Assembly: GCA_944373145.1 (NCBI GenBank)
Contig: CALWAL010000003.1
Location: forward strand, 1-64,000
DNA: 64,000 nucleotides
Origin: an uncultured Bacilli bacterium
GTDB lineage: Bacteria; Bacillota_I; Bacilli_A; RF39; UBA660
Reading direction: 5' to 3'
Within the stretch, counting starts at the first letter, position 1. Each line of letters starts with the position of its first letter. The notes under the pieces were generated by a model. It did no database searches. It worked only from the letters and a program-made list of their open reading frames with translations, and had not been told where the DNA came from. Below, piece by piece: positions 1 to 7,170 of the stretch. The translations under genes and the position numbers were made by a program.

Positions 1-1071
1 GAACAAGCACTTGAAATTGACGACTTTAGAAAAGAATATAAAGAACAATATGACATTATGCTTGATGTCTATAAAACGCTTATAACTTTAAATAACATCT
101 TTTTTGCTGATAGCAATAAAAATAAAAAAGAAAAAACTGACGAGATAATAGACACTATCGAGAAAGTCATTTATAAAAGCATAGACGACGACCGAGCAAA
201 ATATAGTGTTCGCATTATTAAGGCTTTAGTTGATAGCAATACGAGGCTCTTATACAATAAATATAGCGAGTGGTATGAAAAACTATCTTATAACGAAAAT
301 TACTTTGATACATTGAAAAATGAAATAGAACAAGAAATGACAACACTTGAAAATATTGGTTTTGATAATGTTGTCAAAGGTAGCCTACTTTATGAAAAAA
401 ACAAAAATAGTGATTATAAAATCTTTGTGAGTAAATTAGATTATCTATACCCTAACAATAAAGATGTATGGAAAGAATACAAGCAAAAATTTTATGATAC
501 ATACGGAATCCAACTAACGGATCGAGAGAAGAATGATATTTACTTAATATTTAAGTTAATTGCCTATGCTAACAATGGTATTGTAAAACTATTATTTCAA
601 GACGAAATAAAAGACTTTGAATTGACCGTGCAAGATAATGCTGAGGACTATTTCAAAGCCTATCTAACATCTTTAAATATAGATATAAAAGACAATAAAA
701 AGTTTATGAATAAAGCCGATAACTTTTTAAATGAGTTGCTGATAACTAACAATGTGATTATGGAACAATTAGAAAATGACACTAAAAACGAGCATATTAT
801 CGAAATATCACACATTGAAATTGAGCCTTTTATTGCTAACTATGACTTATATTTTTTCTATGTAAATATGGAAAAGATAACAACGGGCTTATATGAATTT
901 ACTATTAAGGCTGATGTTGTTGTTAAGCTAGTCAATGACTTAAAAGAAATCTATAATCTTATGTATGACAATGTGCCTACTATCACGGACGAAAAACAAG
1001 TGCAAGAGGCTTTTGGTAAAGTGCAAAATATCATTGATAGAAATAAAAATATGTTTGAGAGGTTGAGTTAA
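1..1071 (+). CDS. Unknown protein, C-terminal part (runs off window start)
   Basis: The reading frame is open from base 1, so the true start lies upstream; the ATG at 58 is probably internal. The visible 356 residues are charged, rich in Lys, Asp and Glu, and look alpha-helical, with no signal peptide or membrane segment. I recognise no family or catalytic motif. Its TAA shares one base with the ATG of the next gene (TAATG), so the two are probably translationally coupled and their products may work together. The use of GAC, CGA and AAC codons is somewhat unlike the housekeeping genes to the right, which fits a transferred element. Function unknown. Confidence 0.75.
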   Translation, partial: EQALEIDDFRKEYKEQYDIMLDVYKTLITLNNIFFADSNKNKKEKTDEIIDTIEKVIYKSIDDDRAKYSVRIIKALVDSNTRLLYNKYSEWYEKLSYNENYFDTLKNEIEQEMTTLENIGFDNVVKGSLLYEKNKNSDYKIFVSKLDYLYPNNKDVWKEYKQKFYDTYGIQLTDREKNDIYLIFKLIAYANNGIVKLLFQDEIKDFELTVQDNAEDYFKAYLTSLNIDIKDNKKFMNKADNFLNELLITNNVIMEQLENDTKNEHIIEISHIEIEPFIANYDLYFFYVNMEKITTGLYEFTIKADVVVKLVNDLKEIYNLMYDNVPTITDEKQVQEAFGKVQNIIDRNKNMFERLS

Positions 1072-1790
1072 TGAAATCAATAAATGTTGTTAAGATGTTA
1101 GAGGAAGAAGAAAAAGCAAAGGCAAAGGAGCGAAAAAGCACGGATGCTGAAACAATACTAAAAGATAAAATATGGAATTGTATTGATAACTTTATAATGC
1201 CCTATGTGAAATCAAAAATTGAAATGACGGAACACGAGCAAGTCGTATATGAAGATAACCTTTTTAATTTATTAGTTAAGCATAATGACTTTACGGAAGA
1301 AGATAGTATCGCCTTTGACGAGGAAGAAAGAAACTTTTTAAATACAAGCAATAGGAAAGTTAAAGTTGATATGGGCAAGCGATATGCTGAAACAATTATA
1401 AGAACACATACACTTGACGAAAAAGTGGAAGAATATTATATCAAGTATGCAAAGCCTATGCTTAAGGAATTACACAAGCAAAATGTTATTATCTATGATA
1501 CTGAAGCATTAGACAATAAAACAAAAAGTGCTACCACTAAAATAGATAAATTAGTAAAAAAGATTATTACTGATAAAGCCAAAGAAAGCAAGATGTATTC
1601 ACTTTTTAAAAAAATATTCGGTAATGAGTTTATAGAAAAAAATGATGTTATCTTTAGTGATAACAAAGAACAAAAGGAAAAATTTTGTAATTGTATCAAG
1701 GCATACATTGAAAATAACTACGATAATATTGACTATAAAGCCATTGATAACATTGACTTTGCTGATATGGACGAGTTTAAACTCGATTAG
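1071..1790 (+). CDS. Unknown charged protein coupled to the preceding gene
   Basis: This 239-residue, Lys/Glu-rich, probably helical protein has no membrane segment or motif I can name. Its ATG overlaps the stop of the previous gene by one base, so the two form a coupled pair, and a rho-independent hairpin follows directly. Paired unknown cytoplasmic proteins near the end of an integrated element are often accessory (defence, plasmid-maintenance or transfer) genes, but nothing in the sequence decides which. Function unknown. Confidence 0.75.
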   Translation: MKSINVVKMLEEEEKAKAKERKSTDAETILKDKIWNCIDNFIMPYVKSKIEMTEHEQVVYEDNLFNLLVKHNDFTEEDSIAFDEEERNFLNTSNRKVKVDMGKRYAETIIRTHTLDEKVEEYYIKYAKPMLKELHKQNVIIYDTEALDNKTKSATTKIDKLVKKIITDKAKESKMYSLFKKIFGNEFIEKNDVIFSDNKEQKEKFCNCIKAYIENNYDNIDYKAIDNIDFADMDEFKLD

Positions 1791-1813
1791 AGGTGTTTTA
1801 AGCCTCTTTTTTG
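1789..1813 (+). terminator. Rho-independent terminator after the unknown pair
   Basis: AGAGG (1789-1793) pairs with CCTCT (1803-1807), followed by a T run. It overlaps the stop codon of the upstream gene and should end that transcript. Confidence 0.7.
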
Positions 1814-1919
1814 ATGTTTTAAACTTTGGTATATACAATAATACCCCTAACATAAATCACTTAAATAGTAGGCAAAAATGGGTTATTTTAGGCAAATAAA
1901 AAGATGTAATCAATACACC

Positions 1920-2171
1920 TTACTTGTTTTCATCTATGGGAGCAAATAACTCTCTTATGTCTATATTTAAAATCTTTGCTAAATGGTAAAGACTACCTAC
2001 TGAAATAGTTTGAAACACTTTGTCGCTTTCTAAATTGCCGATAAAACTTAAAGCATAGTTGCTTGCTTCGGCTAGTCGTTCTTGGGTAAAGCCTTTGTCT
2101 TTTCGTAATTTTTTCAAGTTTTGACCTATTACATAGTAGATATAGTTTTCGTCGTTTTTATCGTCGTTCAT
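1920..2171 (-). CDS. XRE-family helix-turn-helix repressor
   Basis: This 83-residue protein consists of one Cro/C1-type helix-turn-helix domain. The core reads LKKLRKDKGFTQERLAEAS, followed by FIGNLESDKVFQTISV and LYHLAKILNIDIRELF, the usual five-helix XRE pattern. It is transcribed divergently from the membrane-protein gene at 2276. On its own strand the AGGTGGTGAGG just before the ATG is a strong ribosome binding site. Single-domain XRE proteins of this size usually regulate themselves and the divergent operon of mobile elements. The palindrome at 2218-2240 is the likely operator. Confidence 0.88.
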   Translation of the reverse strand: MNDDKNDENYIYYVIGQNLKKLRKDKGFTQERLAEASNYALSFIGNLESDKVFQTISVGSLYHLAKILNIDIRELFAPIDENK

Positions 2172-2217
2172 AGCCTCACCACCTATATAATAATTATCTC
2201 AAAAATAAAGTTTTCTA

Positions 2218-2252
2218 TTTATCTATCGTTCGTAGATAAAATGTGCTATAAT
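2218..2252 (+). promoter_or_regulatory. Palindromic operator and -10 box of the divergent membrane-protein operon
   Basis: TTTATCTA (2218-2225) and TAGATAAA (2233-2240) form a perfect 8-bp inverted repeat with a 7-base spacer (TCGTTCG). A TATAAT -10 box lies at 2247-2252, so the palindrome covers the -35 region of the promoter for the gene at 2276. It is the best candidate site for the divergent XRE protein; binding is inferred. Confidence 0.6.
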
Positions 2253-2275
2253 GTTATAGAAAGGAGTTTGACTTT

Positions 2276-2926
2276 ATGAACATTTCGTTTGACCAAATAT
2301 TTTTAAATCACTTGCCACCATTAGCACTAATTTACATTATTTTAATAACAATTTTTTTCTTAATTGATAGAAAAAAAGAAATCAAAAGAAATAGTGCTTA
2401 CATTATATTTATTTCTATTACTTTTCTTTTTAATCTCATAGTAGGATTAAATGTTTTAGGGACTATTGGAGCAGTTCTTATGGTGTTGGGAATAGCATTA
2501 TTTATTATGTGGTTAATAAAAGTAATAAAAAGCAATAAAAAATATACCAAAAAAGATAATAAAATATACTCAATAATTAAAATAAGCATATTGATTTTAT
2601 ATACTATATTTATTGGTATTTTCATATTTATAATAATTAACAAAAGTAGTAATGTATTAGGTCATTATGAGTATGATGGGAAATTAAATACATTAAAATA
2701 TACACAATATATAAGACTATTTGATAATAATTTATGTGAAGTTAATAGTGGTGTATATACATATACGGAATGCAATTATATAGTAAGGGATACTTTATTA
2801 TACTTGACCATTGAAAACAACAAAGGTAAAAAAATAGTGCAAACTTATACTTTTAACAATGATAGAACAACGATAACAGACAATGATGATGAAAAAATAA
2901 TTTATTTAAAAAAATATGATTATTAA
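2276..2926 (+). CDS. Unknown membrane protein with extracytoplasmic C-terminal domain
   Basis: This 216-residue protein has about four hydrophobic segments in its first 125 residues (roughly 15-31, 43-61, 65-84 and 102-122). A soluble beta-rich tail of about 90 residues follows, containing GVYTYTEC and a repeated YTF/TIT pattern. The start has a good AAAGGAGTTTGA ribosome site. The same AAAGGAGTTTGA-T-TTTATG leader recurs ahead of the next gene, which suggests duplication within this small operon. It lies directly downstream of the XRE palindrome. The family is not recognised; it may be an element-encoded envelope protein. Confidence 0.75.
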   Translation: MNISFDQIFLNHLPPLALIYIILITIFFLIDRKKEIKRNSAYIIFISITFLFNLIVGLNVLGTIGAVLMVLGIALFIMWLIKVIKSNKKYTKKDNKIYSIIKISILILYTIFIGIFIFIIINKSSNVLGHYEYDGKLNTLKYTQYIRLFDNNLCEVNSGVYTYTECNYIVRDTLLYLTIENNKGKKIVQTYTFNNDRTTITDNDDEKIIYLKKYDY

Positions 2927-2947
2927 AAATGAAAGGAGTTTGATTTT

Positions 2948-3385
2948 ATGGCTTTAATTAAGTGTAGCGAGTGTGGGAAAGAAATAAGCGACAAAGCCGA
3001 AATATGTGTTAATTGTGGCAACCCCATACAAAAAGAAATAAAAAAAGAAAAATTAAAAAATAGAAAAAGTTTTGACGATTTAACAAAAGAAGAAAAAAAA
3101 CAATTACTTGATATTATGAATAGCGAGGGAGCATATCATAACGGCTTTACAATAATTATTACTCTATTGGGTATTCTTGCTATTATAGGTTTTTTTATCG
3201 GTGTATTTGGTGGTTTAATATCTTCAAATAGTTTCTTAACTATGTTTGGAATAGGTTGTTTAATTTCAGTTGTAATAATATCAATATGTAGCAATACATA
3301 TAATACAAGTAAATTAAAACAATACTATAAAGAAAATGAAGATATTGAAATAATGGAAGCCGAAGAAGAAACTTGGAAATTATAA
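2948..3385 (+). CDS. Zinc-ribbon membrane protein
   Basis: An N-terminal zinc ribbon (CSECGKEISDKAEICVNCG, four cysteines in two CxxC knuckles, about residues 6-24) leads to a charged linker. Two hydrophobic segments follow (about 66-88 and 96-113), then an acidic tail. The first 17 codons are almost identical at DNA level to those of the following gene, so these are tandem paralogues. Such zinc_ribbon_2/DUF-type membrane proteins are common in Firmicutes and have no defined role. It is likely co-transcribed with the genes on either side. Confidence 0.8.
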   Translation: MALIKCSECGKEISDKAEICVNCGNPIQKEIKKEKLKNRKSFDDLTKEEKKQLLDIMNSEGAYHNGFTIIITLLGILAIIGFFIGVFGGLISSNSFLTMFGIGCLISVVIISICSNTYNTSKLKQYYKENEDIEIMEAEEETWKL

Positions 3386-3403
3386 GAAAGTGAGGTTATA
3401 AAT

Positions 3404-4351
3404 ATGGCTTTAATTAAATGTAGTGAGTGTGGAAAAGAGATAAGTGACAAAGCAAAACAATGTCCTCATTGTGGCTTTGAGAATAATATAATTACTTGTC
3501 CCGAGTGTAAAAAAGAAATAGAAAATAATATAAATACTTGCCCTAATTGTGGTTTTGAAATACAAAAAGAAAATAAACAAGTAAAAAACAAGTTCAATAC
3601 TGGTACAATTATATGGCTTGTTATATGTATAATTGCTTGTTTTGGTATGGCTTTTCTAAATGGTTTTGGCGATTCAATTTTAGGTATAATAGTAGACAAA
3701 AGTATAGGTTATTTGGCAATATTGTTAGGAATATCTTATGTAGTTTTATTGGTAAACCAAAATAAAATGAGTTTATATATTCTTTTAGGGATAAATGCCA
3801 TTATTTTGGTTTTTAGTCTATTTCCTATGATAACGGTTATTAGTTTGTTAAATATATTTTGTGCTATAGTAAATGCAACTATAACCTCTTTAGTTGTTAG
3901 GAAAAGTTTATGTAGTAATAAATTAAACTTGTTTGGAATTGTTAGTTACATTGCTACAATTATCATTCTAATTGTTGTATTTATTTTTAATTTTTCAAAT
4001 AATACCAACAATAGCAATAACAATAATTTAAGTAGTGAAGAACAACAAATATTTAATACAATTATATCTTTTATAGAAAGAAACGATTTTTATAATCCAA
4101 GTGCTTTAAAAGTTATGAAATTAAGAATAGAAGATGACGGAAAAGATTACCCTATGCTATGGGTTAGAATGAGTGGAACAAATAAAATCGGTGGAACAAT
4201 AAATAAATGCTATAAAATATATTATAATGATAGAGGAATGGGCGAAGAAGTAAACAATGATAGTTGTGATTTAATTTTCGAGTATGCTGATGGGAATGTA
4301 GATAGAGAAACGATAAAAAAAATCAATGCAGAGTTAGAAAACTATTGGTAA
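3404..4351 (+). CDS. Double zinc-ribbon multipass membrane protein
   Basis: This 315-residue protein has two zinc ribbons at the N-terminus (CSECG...CPHCG and CPECK...CPNCG, within the first 51 residues). About five membrane segments follow between residues 68 and 198. An Asn-rich linker then leads to a C-terminal soluble domain of about 105 residues with two cysteines (NKCYKIYYN and NDSCDLIFEY), which could form a disulfide outside the cell. The N-terminal sequence MALIKCSECGKEISDKA is shared with the preceding gene. It is the last gene of the XRE-linked operon. No function is known. Confidence 0.8.
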   Translation: MALIKCSECGKEISDKAKQCPHCGFENNIITCPECKKEIENNINTCPNCGFEIQKENKQVKNKFNTGTIIWLVICIIACFGMAFLNGFGDSILGIIVDKSIGYLAILLGISYVVLLVNQNKMSLYILLGINAIILVFSLFPMITVISLLNIFCAIVNATITSLVVRKSLCSNKLNLFGIVSYIATIIILIVVFIFNFSNNTNNSNNNNLSSEEQQIFNTIISFIERNDFYNPSALKVMKLRIEDDGKDYPMLWVRMSGTNKIGGTINKCYKIYYNDRGMGEEVNNDSCDLIFEYADGNVDRETIKKINAELENYW

Positions 4352-4731
4352 ATCTATATACGAGGTGGCGACCGATTTTTGAAAAGTCAAGCCCCTAATT
4401 ACTTAACCCCACCCGTATTGCTCGGTAGTGGTGGAAATATAGAAGTTGTGCAACGCACAACTTTTTTATATTGTCAATAGGTTTCAAGCTGGAATATATG
4501 GACTTGGTGCAACTTTAAGCACTACCATAGCAATTACACTATGCTTTCGATAACACTTGTTAAATGCCTTATATTGCCTTTATATAGGGTATTTTTTGTT
4601 TGCCTTAAAAGGTGGTTGCTACCTTATGAATTGATACAAGTATCTTTTGTATATTTTTGGTTGTTCTTGTTTCCTCTTAAGTAAGGGTAAGTGTTTGTTG
4701 CTACCCTATAATACACGGGAGGTATGTATCA
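4352..4731 (+). other. 380-bp non-coding region with hairpins (element control or transfer region?)
   Basis: There is no convincing gene here. The region holds CCACC...GGTGG arms around 4409-4435, a strong terminator at 4443-4467, and an imperfect hairpin with a T run (CCTTATAT...TATATAGGGTATTTTTT, about 4570-4599). There are also two copies of TTGCTACC (near 4616 and 4698), each able to pair with nearby GGTAGC/GGGTA-like sequence. Such a run of alternative hairpins ahead of the small HTH gene suggests a regulated leader or an origin of transfer. This is inference only. Confidence 0.45.
4443..4467 (+). terminator. Strong rho-independent terminator
   Basis: AAGTTGTGC and GCACAACTT form a perfect 9-bp stem with an AAC loop, followed by a run of T. 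It would end transcription of the zinc-ribbon operon. Confidence 0.85.
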
Positions 4732-4896
4732 ATGAATTATTACACTACAAAGGAAATAAGCGAGATTTTAGGGCTTTCAATTAAGACTATTCAAAAGTTA
4801 ATTAGAACGAAGCAACTACAAGCATTTAAAATTGGTAATCGTTTCATAGTTGAGGAAAGCACTCTAAAAGACTACATCAATGCAAGACAAGTATAG
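4732..4896 (+). CDS. Small excisionase-like helix-turn-helix DNA-binding protein
   Basis: This 54-residue protein reads through TTKEISEILGLSIKTIQKLI and KIGNRFIVEESTLKDYI, a complete MerR-like winged helix of the excisionase/HTH_17 family (helix-turn-helix then an arginine-containing wing). The GGGAGGTATGTATCAATG context gives a good ribosome site. Proteins of this type in integrative elements act as recombination directionality factors (Xis) or as plasmid regulators. It lies about 1.6 kb from the tRNA-Lys integration boundary, consistent with an Xis or regulatory role; the integrase itself is not inside the window. Confidence 0.75.
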   Translation: MNYYTTKEISEILGLSIKTIQKLIRTKQLQAFKIGNRFIVEESTLKDYINARQV

Positions 4897-4970
4897 ACTT
4901 AACAAAGACTACTTGCAATTTTTATAATTGTATCAATGAAAGGAAAAAATAATCTTATGGGGGTTACATT

Positions 4971-5315
4971 ATGAGGAAAACGGACAAGATAGGTTTTGAG
5001 GACATCTTTGACTTAGTCGACATTGAGAAGATTTTCGAGCAAACACTCGAGGGCGATATTTTAAAACTTATGACACAATGGGAAAAAGAAAGTAAAGAAA
5101 AAGAACAAAAGACAACTACATTTCAAAAAGACGAACAAGAGTTATACATTGAGAAAATAGTTCGTCGAGTAATACAAGAAGAAATAGGAATAATGGCTCG
5201 TGGAAGTGGCTTGTTTGGGGAAAGATTTTGTCGAGGTTTAGAAAGTCAAGGAGTAGAAAGAAATTGTCCTACTTGTATGTATAATGCAAATAAGCACTAT
5301 TGCAAAGTTGAATAA
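4971..5315 (+). CDS. Unknown small protein with C-terminal cysteine cluster
   Basis: This 114-residue soluble protein has an acidic, helical N-terminal half (IFDLVDIEKIFEQTL) and a C-terminal NCPTCMYN-ANKHYCK cluster (CxxC then C after nine residues), which may bind zinc. The cluster is preceded by GSGLFGERFCRGLESQG. A GGGGGT ribosome site lies 5' of the ATG. Ten bases separate it from the HTH gene downstream, so they are one operon. I do not recognise the family; such proteins are typical of ICE and plasmid accessory regions. Confidence 0.65.
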   Translation: MRKTDKIGFEDIFDLVDIEKIFEQTLEGDILKLMTQWEKESKEKEQKTTTFQKDEQELYIEKIVRRVIQEEIGIMARGSGLFGERFCRGLESQGVERNCPTCMYNANKHYCKVE

Positions 5316-5324
5316 GGGGAAACA

Positions 5325-5885
5325 ATGGAAATGGAAAAGGAGTTATTTTTAAAGGTATCTAAAAATAGATATTTTGACAACAAAGATTTAAGTCCTATTG
5401 ATATGCTGATTTTATCACAAATTGAGGAGTTTGAAAGAAACGAAAAGTCTTGCTTTATGGCGAGTAAGACTTTTGCCTCTAATTTCAATGTTAGTGAAGA
5501 AACAATAAATCGTTCTATCAAAAAGTTAGTAGGTATGCAATATATAAATAGCACTTCACATAACGAACACAAAGACGGAAAAATACAAACAATACGAGAA
5601 TTATCTATAATCAAAAATAAAACATCAAATCAAAATGACAACTCACAAGACGAAAACGCGTCTTGTCAAAATGACGAATTGCTGACTTGTCAAAATGATA
5701 GTCAAAAAGATAATTATATTTTAAAAGATAACTTAAAAGAAAATATAAAAGATAATAACAATGAGCAAATAGAAAAAGATAAATATACGGAAGATAATAT
5801 TCGCATACCAAAAATAGAAGAAGAAATAATCACTATAAAATATGATCCTAAAAAAAGTTTAGTAAGTTCTTTACTTGGCGAATAA
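5325..5885 (+). CDS. Winged-helix (replication-initiator-like) protein
   Basis: The first 85 residues form a winged helix-turn-helix like those of RepA/DnaD-type phage and plasmid proteins. LSPIDMLILSQIEEF opens it, followed by CFMASKTFASNFNVSEETINRSIKKL and the wing MQYINS. The C-terminal 100 residues are charged and low in complexity (KDNLKENIKDNNNEQIEKDK), probably disordered, ending in SLVSSLLGE. An internal run of QNDNSQDE/SCQNDE/TCQND repeats suggests slippage-driven expansion. It probably acts in replication or regulation of the element. Family level only. Confidence 0.7.
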   Translation: MEMEKELFLKVSKNRYFDNKDLSPIDMLILSQIEEFERNEKSCFMASKTFASNFNVSEETINRSIKKLVGMQYINSTSHNEHKDGKIQTIRELSIIKNKTSNQNDNSQDENASCQNDELLTCQNDSQKDNYILKDNLKENIKDNNNEQIEKDKYTEDNIRIPKIEEEIITIKYDPKKSLVSSLLGE

Positions 5886-5886
5886 G

Positions 5887-5923
5887 AAAAGAGATAAACT
5901 TTTACTTGTCTATCTCTTTTTTG
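5887..5923. terminator. Bidirectional terminator between convergent genes
   Basis: AAAAGAGATA (5887-5896) pairs with TATCTCTTTT (5911-5920). A-rich and T-rich flanks on each side allow termination of both the HTH gene and the convergent minus-strand gene, whose stop codon lies inside it. Confidence 0.7.
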
Positions 5924-6159
5924 CTACTTAAATAATTTCTTATAAACATTACTTGCACGGGGTTTTGTTCTTGCAACTCTTTTGCGAATTGTTGCTTTAA
6001 TTTTTCAAAATGCTTTTCTAAAAGTTTTCTATCTTTTTTTGAGAGTTCGCACTCGTCAAGCATTTGTCTTATAGTTAGCATTTCAATAGATGTGTCTTTC
6101 ATATTTTCCGTGATAGTAAATTGTAAGTCTTTTAAGTTTTTTATATCGTTTTCGTCCAT
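5902..6159 (-). CDS. Unknown small coiled-coil protein
   Basis: This 85-residue acidic and lysine-rich protein is probably entirely helical (heptad-like spacing in LLEKHFEKLKQQFAKELQEQ). It has no cysteine, signal or membrane segment. It is convergent with the HTH gene and is the last gene before the tRNA-Lys boundary. The usual integrase position is occupied by this gene, so the integrase is likely at the other end of the element. Function unknown. Confidence 0.6.
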   Translation of the reverse strand: MDENDIKNLKDLQFTITENMKDTSIEMLTIRQMLDECELSKKDRKLLEKHFEKLKQQFAKELQEQNPVQVMFIRNYLSSKKEIDK

Positions 6160-6250
6160 TCTCTTTGCTCCTATCTTATATTTTATAATTGGTTGGTTCC
6201 TTTATCAATGTTTTATCAAATTATTGTTTATAGATAGAGATTTTAGAAAA
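6160..6250. other. Start of the boundary region, AT-rich, no gene
   Basis: There is no coding sequence between the minus-strand gene and the tRNA. This stretch holds the upstream region of that gene and repeated TTATCAA words (about 6201 and 6211). It leads directly into the GGTGCCG repeats and is interpreted as the non-coding end of the integrated element. Confidence 0.4.
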
Positions 6251-6355
6251 GGTGCCGAACGGGTGCCGTAATTGGTGCCGTCTTATGATAAATTGTGATA
6301 CTTTATGATAGTTTTATAAATTTCTCAAAAAGTTAAATTTTTCTCAAAGGTGCCG
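6251..6355. repeat. Four GGTGCCG repeats (putative integrase arm sites)
   Basis: GGTGCCG occurs at 6251-6257, 6262-6268, 6274-6280 and 6349-6355, all in the same orientation with 11-, 12- and 75-base steps. They sit in otherwise very AT-rich DNA. TTATGATA also recurs (about 6283 and 6303). Short directly repeated GC-rich words beside the 3' end of a tRNA gene are typical of arm-binding sites of tyrosine integrases. The identity of the protein that binds is inferred. Confidence 0.5.
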
Positions 6356-6411
6356 TTTTTTACATCAAAATTTGATGTCATTTTTTCATTAAAATTTTAA
6401 AATCAAAAAAT

Positions 6412-6450
6412 AAAAAAGTCTAGCAAACCCTTATAATTGCTAGGCTTTTT
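6412..6450 (-). terminator. Terminator of the tRNA-Lys transcript
   Basis: On the minus strand, AAAAAGCCTAGCAA and TTGCTAGACTTTTTT form a stable hairpin with a T run, placed 12 bases beyond the tRNA 3' end. Confidence 0.8.
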
Positions 6451-6461
6451 AATATTCAACA

Positions 6462-6537
6462 TGGTGGGGCGTTAGGGATTCGAACCCTAGACCCAATGAT
6501 TAAGAGTCATTTGCTCTACCAACTGAGCTAACGCCCC
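6462..6537 (-). tRNA. tRNA-Lys (anticodon CTT)
   Basis: A complete cloverleaf is read on the minus strand. The acceptor GGGGCGT pairs with ACGCCCC, the D arm is GCTC...GAGC, and the anticodon loop is CTCTTAA with anticodon CTT (lysine AAG). The T arm is TAGGG-TTCGAAT-CCCTA, the discriminator is A, and CCA is encoded. Its 3' end faces the element on the left, the standard arrangement when a tRNA gene is used as an attachment site. Confidence 0.95.
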
Positions 6538-6545
6538 ATGTTTTA

Positions 6546-6607
6546 GGCTTCTTAACTCGAGGCAACCGATTAAGAGTCAGTTGCTCTACCAACTGAGCTA
6601 AGAAGAC
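6546..6607 (-). pseudogene. tRNA-Lys relic lacking the T arm
   Basis: Read on the minus strand, this has acceptor GTCTTCT, a normal D arm, an anticodon arm ACTGA-CTCTTAA-TCGGT with the same CTT anticodon, and a 3' acceptor AGAAGCC that pairs except for one mismatch. Between anticodon stem and acceptor only 12 bases (TGCCTCGAGTTA) remain instead of about 22, so the T stem-loop is gone, and no CCA is encoded. It lies 8 bases upstream of the intact tRNA-Lys and would be co-transcribed. It is most likely a decayed duplicate, less likely a functional tRNA-like leader. Confidence 0.75.
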
Positions 6608-6629
6608 ATAATTTTCTTTGACGTTTTTA

Positions 6630-6657
6630 ATTATAACACATCTTTTAAATTTTTCAA
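6630..6657 (-). promoter_or_regulatory. Promoter of the tRNA-Lys unit
   Basis: On the minus strand, TTGAAA (6657-6652) and TATAAT (6635-6630) are spaced by 16 bases. They lie about 20 bases before the T-arm-less tRNA and drive it and the intact tRNA-Lys together. Confidence 0.6.
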
Positions 6658-6682
6658 ATAGTTTTTACAAAAAAAATCAAAT

Positions 6683-6711
6683 GCATAAAAATAATTATCC
6701 ATTCCATAATA
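6683..6711 (+). promoter_or_regulatory. Candidate sigma-G/F promoter of the spoVA operon
   Basis: GCATA (6683-6687) and CATAATA (6705-6711) are separated by 17 bases, close to the sigma-G consensus (GHATR and CATHNTA). They lie just before the ribosome site of spoVAC. In Bacillus the spoVA operon is read by sigma-G in the forespore, so the match fits the gene. Confidence 0.5.
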
Positions 6712-6728
6712 GAAATGGAGGATTTTTT

Positions 6729-7169
6729 ATGGATAAAAATAAATATAATCTGTTAGTTAAAAAATATACGCCTAAAGAGTCGCGGCTATATAATGGTTTA
6801 ATTGCTTTTATTGTTGGCGGTTTAATGGGGTGCTTAGGACAACTTTTGTTGACTTTATATTCGTATTTTTTAGAAATACCAACTAAACAGGCTAGTGTAT
6901 TTATGATTATTACATTGGTTTTTCTAGGCTGTTTATTGACTGCTTTAGGGGTGTTTGATAAAATGGTTTCTTTTTCTAGGTGTGGTTTAATTATTCCTAT
7001 TACTGGTTTTGCTCATTCAATGCAAAGTGCAGCATTGGAATATAAACGTGAGGGATTAGTAACAGGGATAGGTGCTAATATTTTTAAATTAGCTGGTACA
7101 GTTATTATGTTTGGTGTGGTTAGTGCTTATTTTTTTGGTATAATTCGCCTTATTTTTATGGGAGGTTAA
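6729..7169 (+). CDS. spoVAC: Stage V sporulation protein AC
   Basis: SpoVAC is a membrane protein of the forespore inner membrane. It is part of the SpoVA channel that moves dipicolinic acid with calcium into the spore and releases it at germination; in B. subtilis it behaves as a mechanosensitive channel. The 146-residue protein matches the family in length and sequence, with an N-terminal YNLLVKKYTPKESRLYNGLIAF and four to five membrane segments. FSRCGLIIPITGFAHSMQSAA, the family hallmark, lies near residue 85. The ATG at 6729 follows AATGGAGGA; an in-frame ATG further upstream has no ribosome site and is rejected. It begins the spoVAC-AD-AE operon. Confidence 0.95.
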   Translation: MDKNKYNLLVKKYTPKESRLYNGLIAFIVGGLMGCLGQLLLTLYSYFLEIPTKQASVFMIITLVFLGCLLTALGVFDKMVSFSRCGLIIPITGFAHSMQSAALEYKREGLVTGIGANIFKLAGTVIMFGVVSAYFFGIIRLIFMGG

Positions 7170-7170
7170 T

